The notes under the pieces: generated by a model
Seen by the model: only the letters and a program-made list of their open reading frames with translations
What the model was told of the DNA's origin: nothing
Databases searched by the model: none
Position numbers and translations under genes: made by a program
DNA from: Rhynchopus sp. YZ270_cl-10
Taxonomy: Eukaryota; Euglenozoa; Diplonemea; Diplonemida; Diplonemidae
NCBI GenBank assembly: GCA_964035575.1
Contig: OZ037888.1
Coordinates: 930,001 to 994,000, forward strand
DNA length: 64,000 bases
Direction of reading: 5' to 3'
Shown here: piece by piece, positions 56,101 to 64,000 of the stretch
Numbering within the stretch: position 1 is the stretch's first letter
How the letters are laid out: the number at the start of each line of letters is the position of its first letter

Positions 56101-58389
56101 CTGTCTGCGACTGCACCTGCAGAAACCAGTGGGGAGGTCTCACATGCGACACGTGCCCGACAGGTGTGGACCCAGCAGCCGACTGCGGAGAGTGCCTGCC
56201 AGGACACATCAACTACCCGACGTGCACACCGTGCGACGTGGACACACACTGCAACAGCCACAGCGAGACAGTTGCCTCGGACGTGTCTTTCACGGAGTGC
56301 ATGTGCAAATGTGAGAACCAGTGGACTGGGGCCACATGCGACGAGTGTCCCGCGAAGTTCGGTGGAGCAGACTGCGACGTGTGCAGCGGGAACGGACACA
56401 CGTTCCCGATCTGTGAGGAGTGCACTGTGCTTGACCACTGCAACAACCACGCAACGGTGGCGACAGCGTTCCCTGCCACGAACCCCACTGGGTGCACGTG
56501 CGAGTGCACGAACTACTGGTCGGGCGACGACTGCGGGACGTGCGCAGACATCTACGGAGGCACCGACTGTGGCGAATGTGCACTTGGCCACGTGGATGCT
56601 CCTGACTGCCGTGCCTGCACAGTTGTTGACGACTGCAACAACCGTGCTGGGAGTGTGACTTCGAACGCTGCAAGGGACACGTGTGAGTGTGTTGCGTGCC
56701 ACGACCAGTGGACTGGATCGAGCTGCGACGTTTGTGCTTCTATTTACGACCAAACGACATGCGACATGTGTGCCGACGGACACGCAGCGTACCCGACCTG
56801 TGCACAGTGCACGGACGACGTGCACTGCAGCTCGCACAGCACGTCTGTGACACACAATGCGGACAAGTCTGCCTGTGCATGTGAGTGTGCTGCTGAGTTT
56901 GCCGGGGCGGCGTGTGACGAGTGTGCTGACGGACACATCAACTACCCGACCTGCACACAGTGCACAGACGACGTGCACTGCAGCTCGCACAGCAGCGCTG
57001 TGACACACAACGTGAGCAAGACGGAGTGCTCGTGCACGTGCAACACCGGCTTTGCTGGTGCGACGTGTGACGAGTGTGCTGCTGGGTTTGCGGGGTACCC
57101 CGAGTGCACGGAGTGCACTGTGCGCTCGCACTGCAACGGACATGCGGTGAATGTGTCGGTTTCTGCGGACGCAGCCACATGCGAGTGTGGTGTGTGCCTT
57201 GCGCAGTGGACAGGCGCACAGTGCGACACCTGCGACACACGCTTCAGTGCAACGTGCGACTCCTGCGCTGACGGACACGTGAACTACCCGAACTGCACAC
57301 AGTGCGCACACGACGTGCACTGCAGCGGACACAGCAGCGCCGTGACACACAGCTTCGACAGGACGGAGTGCACATGCACGTGTGACGAGGGCTTCGCTGG
57401 GGCGAACTGCTCCGAGTGTGCGGCAGGCCACATCAGCTACCCTGTGTGCACAGAGTGCGCAAACGACGTGCACTGCAGCGCACACGGGACTGCAAGCAGC
57501 AACGCGAACAACACCCTGTGCACCTGCGAGTGCAACGATGCGTACACAGGTGCGCAGTGCGACGTGTGTCCATCGAACTACGACCAGGCCGGGTGCGCGA
57601 CGTGCGCTGCCGGGTTTGTGAACTACCCTTCGTGCACGGCATGCGACGTGGACCAGCACTGCAACGGACACGCCTTGAACGTGACGGCAACCCTCGACGG
57701 ACGGACATGCAACTGCACGTGTGCGGACGAGTGGGAGGGCAACACGTGCAACACCTGCGATGCGAAGTACAACGCAACGAACTGTGCGGAGTGTGCCGAG
57801 GGCCTTGTCGACTACCCGACGTGTGTCACCCCTGGCAACATCGGCAACGCTGCTGACGGGAGTGGTGATGACGACGACGACGCAAGCCTGTGGTGGCTCT
57901 GGCTGCTGCTTGCACTCCTTCTGCTGTGCTCCTCCATCCTTGCGGCTGCATACGTATGCATACACACACCACCTACACCAGTACCACCCACACACCACAC
58001 CCCTACCCACCCAACAAACACAAACCCAAACCCAAACCCAACAGGTCCTGCTGAAGCGCAAGAAGGAGAACACAGACGTGGATGACGAGAAGTACGGAAA
58101 GGAGTTCCAGAAGTTCGATGCTCTGGACAAGTCGTGCCTGCTGGAAGCAGAGAACGAGGAGCTTGAGATGGGCGACAAGGCTGACGAGTCTGTGTTGAGC
58201 AGCGACGCGTCACCCACGTCCCCGTACACACCTGCAAACAAGAAGGATGTGAACCCGGAGAACTCCATTCAGATCACAGACGCGTCCCTGCTTGGGCTCT
58301 CCACGTCGACTGCACTGCCGCTTCAGGGAAAGAAGGCGAGGAGCAGACGGAGCATGGCTTCCACCGCACAGACGTCTGATGTTCTGTGA
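44148..58389 (+). CDS. Giant LamG / C-type lectin / EGF-like membrane protein
   Basis: Exon 1 44148-57953 (13.8 kb uninterrupted), intron 57954-58044 (GTATGC donor, ACAG acceptor, phase 0), exon 2 58045-58389, about 4716 aa. Order: signal peptide (1-16); laminin-G/ConA-like regions (~17-380); N-half of a C-type lectin domain (from C388); a laminin-G-like domain inserted (~485-695); C-half of the lectin domain (ending PYVCKED, ~744); further LamG-like sequence (~745-1085); cysteine-rich stretch; a beta domain (~1203-1305) with a second C-type lectin (~1308-1464); LamG-like (~1500-1760); about 60 cysteine-rich EGF/laminin-type modules of ~43 aa (~1810-4560); acidic Asp run; membrane helix (LWWLWLLLALLLLCSSILAA); KRKK stop-transfer and a ~110-aa tail. 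Likely a carbohydrate-binding adhesion or recognition receptor at the cell surface. Intron removal replaces a Pro/Thr-rich read-through end with the charged tail. Confidence 0.9.
49580..57830 (+). repeat. EGF/laminin-type module array in the second giant gene
   Basis: Coding tandem array with the recurring pattern CTxCTxxxHC, a spacer, CxCxxC, then WxGxxCDxC and YPxC. Four blocks of several modules recur in the same order (starting near 50140, 52288, 54788 and 56096) with high nucleotide similarity. They act as higher-order repeats inside the array. Confidence 0.85.
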
Positions 58390-59026
58390 TGCGACGTATA
58401 TCGATGATGCACGCAACTGATAGTGATGGGGATGTGATGGGGTTTTCATTTTCATTTTCGTTACATTCTTTTTTGTTGGAGAGTTCCCGTATTTGAAGTT
58501 CTTGTTGAACATAACTTTATTTTGTCAACTTCATCCCTGTTCTTTTGAGTTCTCGAACAACAACATATGCAGACGAGGGTTTTACCTTTTACCTTTCCCC
58601 CCTCCCCTCCCTCCCACCCCCTCCTGAGCGGCAGCTTCTCACTCCCCACGGATTTTTGCTTTGTTGCTTAGATACTGTCTGCAAGCGAGCGCCCTCTTTT
58701 TCCATAATCTCAAAAGTGTATTTTGTCGTCTTTTTGGAAAGTTCTTCTATTTAAGAGGCGACTAAACACATTGCCCATGGGCTCATCTGATCTACGTTGT
58801 CTTTATTGTTCTTCCTCTTTTTTTTTTTTTTTTTATTTTTGCAACATCGCAGCTTATGCACTGTCACTTCATCTTCGATGTGACAGTGCAAAGTAAGGAC
58901 CTGTTAAGTAGAACGAACGTGAAGGCAAATGTGTACACAGTCGCGATGCATCTGTCTTCTGAGAGTGTTCCACTTATCATGGAAGTTGCATTTAGTTTAA
59001 AAGACTTTGAATTACCTACCCCCCCC
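58390..59026. other. Intergenic region after the second giant gene
   Basis: Contains a perfect 11-bp-stem hairpin at 58857-58890 (TGCACTGTCAC against GTGACAGTGCA), a weak relative of hairpin family 2 at about 58755, and a T run (about 58819-58834). No gene is seen. Confidence 0.65.
58857..58890 (+). other. Perfect 11-bp-stem hairpin
   Basis: TGCACTGTCAC, 12-nt loop TTCATCTTCGAT, GTGACAGTGCA, about 470 bp after the stop of the second giant gene. Function unknown. Confidence 0.7.
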
Positions 59027-60274
59027 TAGGGGGAGCCACGTAGAAGGAAATCCTTAAGGACTTGCTGTCCAAAACCATTTTTTTGAAATTTCGGTGAAGA
59101 AATCCACTAAAATGGGCGTACCTGGGCGCAAATCGCCCTGGGGATCACCCATATATCCCAATAAACCACCTGACGACCTTAACAGAGCATTTCTTGTCCC
59201 AAAAAAATGGGTTTTTTGTGAAAAAACACCCCAAAAATGCGTAACGCTCGCGTAACGCTTGGGGGCCAAAATTTAGCACTTGCCAAGAAATTGCTCCAAT
59301 CAGACAAAACTCCTTCTAAACACCCGAAAAACACTTCAGTCCACATCTTCTGGGGTCCCGGGGTGGAAATGTATGGTTTTTGGGGCTTTTAGGGGTCCTG
59401 TGTGGGTCCCAGGCGTATTTATGAGGGACGGAACCGCTTAAAATGCCCGAAATTACCTCGTTTTTAGGGTGCTTTTTCACCTTAAAAATTCAAAAAAAAG
59501 TGCTCAGACAATCACAGAAGTGTCAAAACCCCCTCGGAACTACTCGCCAGACCCCCTGCGGGGTGGAGAATCATATTTGCGATCACTTTTTGGGCTATTT
59601 TGCCCAAAATAACCCCATGTTACACTTTTGTTACACTTGCCCCAAAATAGGGTATTTTAGGCCATTTTGGGACAAGTGAGGCACAAGTGAGGCACGTGAT
59701 TATTTTGGGCAAAATAGCCCAAAAAGTGATCGCAAATATGATTCTCCACCCCGCAGGGGGTCTGGCGAGTAGTTCCGAGGGGGTTTTGACACTTCTGTGA
59801 TTGTCTGAGCACTTTTTTTTGAATTTTTAAGGTGAAAAAGCACCCTAAAAACGAGGTAATTTCGGGCATTTTAAGCGGTTCCGTCCCTCATAAATACGCC
59901 TGGGACCCACACAGGACCCCTAAAAGCCCCAAAAACCATACATTTCCACCCCGGGACCCCAGAAGATGTGGACTGAAGTGTTTTTCGGGTGTTTAGAAGG
60001 AGTTTTGTCTGATTGGAGCAATTTCTTGGCAAGTGCTAAATTTTGGCCCCCAAGCGTTACGCGAGCGTTACGCATTTTTGGGGTGTTTTTTCACAAAAAA
60101 CCCATTTTTTTGGGACAAGAAATGCTCTGTTAAGGTCGTCAGGTGGTTTATTGGGATATATGGGTGATCCCCAGGGCGATTTGCGCCCAGGTACGCCCAT
60201 TTTAGTGGATTTCTTCACCGAAATTTCAAAAAAATGGGTTTTGGACAGCAAAACGCCTTTGGTGGCTCCCCCTA
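59027..60274. mobile_element. Long palindromic TIR element (1248 bp)
   Basis: Bordered by TA on both sides, with ends GGGGGAGCCAC and its complement. Apart from a short mismatched block near each end, the two arms (about 59062-59611 and 59701-60250) are inverted copies of each other with almost no differences, around an ~89-bp centre. No protein-coding content beyond mirror-image chance frames. Probably a non-autonomous foldback DNA transposon with a TA target. Confidence 0.85.
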
Positions 60275-60288
60275 CTACCCCCCCCCCC

Positions 60289-61041
60289 CACAGCAGAGAA
60301 TAAGCCCGGTCCCCGGTCCCCGCTCCCCGGTCCCTGGCCCCGGTCCCGGTCCCTGGTCCTGGTACTGGTCCTGGTCCCGGTCCCAGTACTGGTCCCGGTC
60401 CTGGTCCCAGTCCCGGTCCTGGTATCGGTCCCAGTCCCGGTCCTGGTACTGGTCCCGGTCCCGGTCCCGGTCCCGGTCCCTGGTCCTGGTACTGGTCCTG
60501 GTCCCGGTCCCAGTACTGGTCCCGGTCCTGGTCCCAGTCCCGGTCCTGGTATCGGTCCCAGTCCCGGTCCCGGTCCCGGTCCCGGTCCCGGTCCCGGTCC
60601 CGGTCCCGGTCCCGGTCCCGGTCCCGGTACTGGTCCTGGTACTGGTACTGGTCCCGGTCCCAGTCCTGGTACTGGTCCCGGTCCTGGTCCCAGTCCCGGT
60701 CCTGGTATCGGTCCCAGTCCCGGTCTTGGTACTGGTCCCGGTCCCGGTCCCGGTACTGGTACTGGTCCCGGTCCCAGTCCTGGTACTGGTCCCGGTCCTG
60801 GTCCCAGTCCCGGTCCTGGTATCGGTCCTGGTCCTGGTACTGGTCCTGGACCAGGACCGGGACAGAGACCGGGACCAGTACCTGGTCCTGGTCCCGGTCC
60901 CCCACCCTCCCGCGCCCGGGTCCCCTCCCACTTTCGGGCGTTTTCACCACTGTTTTCTACATATTGTGTCCCAGTCCGGCTGAGAATAACCCGGTCCCCG
61001 GTCCCCGGTCCCCGGTCCCCCCTACCTTATTCTCTGCTGTG
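60289..61041. mobile_element. Inverted-end element enclosing GGTCCC minisatellite
   Basis: Inverted ends CACAGCAGAGAATAAG (60289-60304) and its complement (61026-61041), each next to a run of C. The interior is a 6-bp minisatellite (GGTCCC, GGTCCT, GGTACT, GGTATC) from about 60305 to 60900, with further copies near 60990-61015. The alternating Arg/Asp or Val/Pro frames across it are artefacts of the hexamer. Confidence 0.7.
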
Positions 61042-61631
61042 CCCCCCCCCCCGTGTATATGTCCGGACCCATTTTGATGTGTATATGTCCGGGACTTTTC
61101 TGAAAATTTTCCGGACATATACACAGGTACAGGTGTATATGTCCGTGTGAGAGGTAAAAATCTGCCTTAAGGTGTACCTCCGCGAGCGAAGCGAGCGGAA
61201 AAATTTTTGAAGGTGTACCTCCGAGAGCGAAGCGAGCGGAAAATTATTTTTAAGGTGTACCTCCGCGAGCGCAGGATTACGCGTTCTTTGTATGTACCTA
61301 CGGCTTGTGACTCGCCGGTGGCTACAAAGGTCTCAAGGCTGCACAGAGGAGGAGAGGCCTGGTGGCGGGATGGTTCACAACCGCCCCCTCTCGTATTTGA
61401 CCCATTTTCCCCCTTCTTCAACCCCATCCCCCGAAAAACCCTCTCCGAAAACATGAGGGGAGATGCCCCGCCAACGCACCGGCCGGAAAGCTCGGAATGA
61501 GTTTGCCACTGTACACTGTATACACTGAACTGTGCATATGTCCGGGATGTGTATGTGTCCCAAAACATGTGTATATGTCCGAGCCTCGGCCAACACGGAC
61601 ATATGCACAGGACATATACACGGGGGGGGGG
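61042..61631. mobile_element. Inverted-end element with GTGTATATGTCC repeats
   Basis: The left end is a C run then GTGTATATGTCC, and the right end is GGACATATACAC then a G run. Additional GTGTATATGTCCG copies occur in both orientations inside. Three copies of a CGAGCGAAGCGAGCGG-type motif lie at 61178, 61218 and 61259 (the last partial). No coding. Confidence 0.65.
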
Positions 61632-61652
61632 TAGGTAGGAAAATAAGTAGTT

Positions 61653-61716
61653 GTGGAGATTTGCACAACTGTGGGAAACACAACCGAGGCAACTACACTA
61701 CTCCAAACAATTTATC
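61653..61716 (+). repeat. Family 3 repeat copy
   Basis: GTGGAGATTTGCACAACTGT, then AACACAACC, GAGGCAACTACACTACTCCA and AATTTATC. This copy is not next to any gene. Confidence 0.75.
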
Positions 61717-61729
61717 GAGAAGGAAAAAA

Positions 61730-61780
61730 ATCGACAATCACGTCATACCAGTAGGTATAACGTGATTGTCGATACAACAA
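61730..61780 (+). repeat. Hairpin family 4, best copy
   Basis: A 20-bp arm ATCGACAATCACGTCATACC, loop AGTA, and a complementary arm with a single mismatch. A partial copy lies at 43756-43799. The loop and right arm are identical between the two. Confidence 0.75.
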
Positions 61781-61928
61781 AAAAACGATTGGACAAGAGT
61801 TACGCCTCGTCGCATTGCTGTGCTACATTCTTAAGGATGAGGTGTACAGTGTACAGTGTGCAGTGCCTCGCACTTTTGGTCACCATTTGCAGACAAACCC
61901 TTCCTCTTGGTGGGTGTGGATGCAAAAA

Positions 61929-61987
61929 GTGGAGATTGTACAACAGTTTGGCAACACAACCGAGGCAACTACACTATTCCAACAATC
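61929..61987 (+). repeat. Family 3 repeat, diverged copy
   Basis: GTGGAGATTGTACAACAGTT, then AACACAACC and GAGGCAACTACACTATTCCA. Fourth copy in the window, about 270 bp from the one at 61653. Confidence 0.7.
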
Positions 61988-62081
61988 AAAAAAAAAGACA
62001 CAAATACACGCCTTTAAAACGGAGAGTCTTTGACTGGACTCTGCACTCAATGTGGTGCACTGTGAAGTACATTATCTAAAA

Positions 62082-63433
62082 CAGGGTAGATCCTTATTTT
62101 CGCTAAAAACGCTAAAAATCCCAGATTTATTTTCGTTTTTTTCCTTTTTTTTTCTCTCCCGTTTTTGAATTTTTTCCGCGCAGGCCTGACGCTAACTTTC
62201 AGGTTTTTGGGAAATCGTGGGAGTTATGGTTTGTCCACGAGCGCAGCGAGCGGAAAAATTGAGTAACGGTCTAAAAAAAAATCCAACAAGCAGGTTGACT
62301 GTACTGAGGCAGAATAGTGGTGTTTTTTTACACATTTCAGCTGTCGTCGAACTAAACCCCAGGGGATAATATAGGTTTTGGGGGTTTTCGCTGAAACTCG
62401 GTCGAGCCCAACCCAGCTCGTTAGGGCCCCGGCGGAATGTGAGAATTCCTCGGTTATCCCACTGCGGAGTTCGGCACTGTATTGATAATTGCACCAGGCA
62501 CCTCAGTATATTTACAAAAAGAAACGGCGGTCGTGGCACCCATGGCGAAGCCACGGTACGCAACATTTCTGAAAATGTTGCCATAAAACGGCACTGTCGT
62601 TGGTAATTATCAACAGTTACTGTAAATTTTACTTACAGATTTTGCTGAAGCGAAAGTTTCTGGCGAAGCCACGGTACGCAATATTTCAAAAAATTGCGCT
62701 CAAAATTGCACATTTTTACTGCCAAACTAGTCATGGGAAGGGTGGGTTGCAATCTTGCGCCGCAGGCACACGGTACGCTACTTTTTTTCCTTTCGCATGC
62801 TTCCTTTTCCTTCGGCATTTGACCAATTAAATCGCATTCTGGCTGTGACCCTTGTCGGACACTGCGCCCTCTGACAAGGGGAATACTTTCGAGAAACATT
62901 CTGAAAAAAAGTGGTAGTGCCCGGCATTAGCAAGAAAATTTTCAAAATTAAATAGGTACAATGCACCAGCAGTTTGGGTAGGCGAGACCGCATTGGGTGA
63001 ACCTCCGCGAGCGCAGCGAGCGGAAATTTTTTTCCGCAGTTTTTGGGCAAAGTTCAAAATTCCACCAAAAATTAAGTTGTGGACATAGTAATTGTGTTCT
63101 TCAAAAATATGCTTCAAAATTGTCTTATGCAAGGCGACACTGAGAATTGACACTCATTGGTCCTTGTCTTATGAAGTGAAGACAAATATTAAAGGGGCAT
63201 TGGCGGGCCGAAGGCCAGCCAAAAAAACGGTAGCGAACTTTTACTTTTTTTCCTTTCGGTTTCCCCCTTATTTTGACTTTCCGGATCGATTGCGGACCGT
63301 GGTGGTGCCACTCTGTGGCTGGAAATTAGTAGGTAACCAAAAAAATGAGCCAGAGAAAAAAGGAAAAAAAAAAAGGAAAAAAAAATAAAAAATCTCAAAT
63401 CCTTATTTTCACTTTCGCTAAGGATCTACCCTG
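62082..63433. mobile_element. hAT-like non-autonomous DNA transposon (1352 bp)
   Basis: 15-bp terminal inverted repeats CAGGGTAGATCCTTA, flanked by a perfect 8-bp target duplication ATCTAAAA (62074-62081 and 63434-63441). CAG-type ends and an 8-bp duplication are hallmarks of the hAT superfamily. No transposase is visible. The interior carries repeats of GAAGCCACGGTACGCAA (62549, 62661) and two copies of the CGAGCGCAGCGAGCGG motif (62234, 63001) also present in the neighbouring element. Confidence 0.85.
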
Positions 63434-63441
63434 ATCTAAAA

Positions 63442-63815
63442 GTTTTTTTTTTTTTTTTAACGACTCTACAGCGGCAGATGGGCCGCTACATGGATCTCGA
63501 TAAAATGACGTTTATCTGAGTCACAATTATACGCCTCCAGCCCCTCCACTTTGCATGGGGTTTTTTTTTTCTTTCTTTTTACCTTTCTTTTTCCCAGTGT
63601 TTTTTTGGTGACATAGTGTCTGAAAAAAAATACCAGAAATTAAACTTTTGCTTCATTTTTTCAGGTGACTAAACACAGAGAGGCTTAGGTTCATCTTACC
63701 AAAAACTTTTCTTTTTTTTTTTTGGGAACATTTTTATTGACCCCCTCCTCTTATGCTATTAATTTGATTGCATAAGAGAATTGATTGCATATGGGACAGT
63801 CCGTAAACCCCCCCC
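63442..63815. other. Gene-free stretch, T-rich, with hairpin family 2 copy
   Basis: Contains the hairpin family 2 copy at 63662 and a small inverted pair CTCTTATGC / GCATAAGAG at 63748-63778. Otherwise homopolymer-rich. No gene is seen. Confidence 0.65.
63662..63700 (+). other. Hairpin family 2 copy
   Basis: CAGGTGACTAAACACAGAG, then AGGCTTAGG and TTCATCTTACC. Fourth clear copy of the family. The stem is shorter here because CTAAGC has become CTAAAC. Confidence 0.55.
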
Positions 63816-64000
63816 CCCCTAAAAGGTAACCTTTTGTACTTATGTGTAAACGAAATAACTTCCACTCGGACTTTTTGCTCGATTTTTGCTCCTTTGAACT
63901 CAGAATAACGTTTCTGAGGTCACAGGAGCAAAAATTGAGCAAAAAGTCCGAGTGGAAGTTATCTAATGTGAAAAAAATTCAAAAGGTTACCTTTTAGGGG
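63816..64000. mobile_element. Foldback element reaching the window end
   Basis: Inverted ends CCCCTAAAAGGTAACC and its complement finishing at the last base. The interior arms include ATAACTTCCACTCGGACTTT, followed by TGCTC and TTTTTGCTCC, with matching complements from about 63925. The right flank lies outside the window, so a target duplication cannot be judged. Confidence 0.75.

Larger units (their letters stand above)
61632..62073. other. Gene-free stretch with family 3 and family 4 repeats
   Basis: Between the inverted-end element and the hAT-like element. It contains family 3 copies at 61653-61716 and 61929-61987 and the best family 4 hairpin at 61730-61780. No gene is seen. Confidence 0.65.

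Noticed and set aside
57954-58085. Pro/Thr/Asn-rich C-terminus of the second giant protein
   Set aside because: This segment begins with GTATGC and ends with ACAG. Removing it joins the membrane helix to a KRKK stop-transfer and a longer charged tail, which is far more coherent.
60057-60983. Long Arg/Asp and Val/Pro repeat frames on both strands
   Set aside because: They arise from the GGTCCC hexamer array and run into the neighbouring palindrome.

Overview
This window is nuclear DNA from an unidentified eukaryotic protist. The evidence is spliceosomal introns (mostly GTATG at the 5' end and CACAG or ACAG at the 3' end), a eukaryotic RNA polymerase subunit (RPB8), an endosomal-type CLC exchanger, and giant modular membrane proteins built from EGF-like, C-type lectin and laminin-G-like domains. 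I cannot name the lineage. A free-living heterotrophic flagellate (for example a fornicate, metamonad or euglenozoan relative) is possible but unproven. All ten recognised genes lie on the + strand.

Layout. (1) 476-18380: the 3' part of a very large gene made of seven visible tandem units, each a 147-bp exon plus a 1782-bp exon with every intron in phase 1. It encodes a cysteine-rich EGF-like ectodomain (12 modules per unit), a Thr/Pro stalk, one membrane helix and a short acidic tail. Its introns range from 49 to 1408 bp and carry inserted elements. (2) 18381-23625: a long T/A-rich intergenic region holding terminal-inverted-repeat (TIR) elements and recurring small hairpins. (3) 23626-44147: head-to-tail ordinary genes: F-box/LRR protein, double-GTPase/EF-hand protein, a conserved unknown with a long disordered tail, CLC exchanger, small OB-fold protein, large coiled-coil protein, zinc-finger/PDZ protein, RPB8. 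(4) 44148-58389: a second giant gene (about 4716 aa) with a signal peptide, laminin-G-like and C-type-lectin domains, about 60 cysteine-rich modules, one membrane helix and a cytoplasmic tail. (5) 58390-64000: gene-free DNA packed with foldback and TIR elements, including a 1.25-kb near-perfect palindrome, a GGTCCC minisatellite between inverted ends, a hAT-like element with an 8-bp target duplication, and a foldback running off the window.

The two giant genes look like cell-surface adhesion or recognition molecules that bracket a block of housekeeping and cytoskeletal genes. The most unusual signals are the frame-neutral exon architecture of the first giant gene, homogenisation of its units, a laminin-G domain nested inside a C-type lectin domain plus a bacterial-looking lectin segment in the second, and several families of short structured sequences recurring in the intergenic DNA. 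No transposase, tRNA, rRNA or CRISPR array was found.
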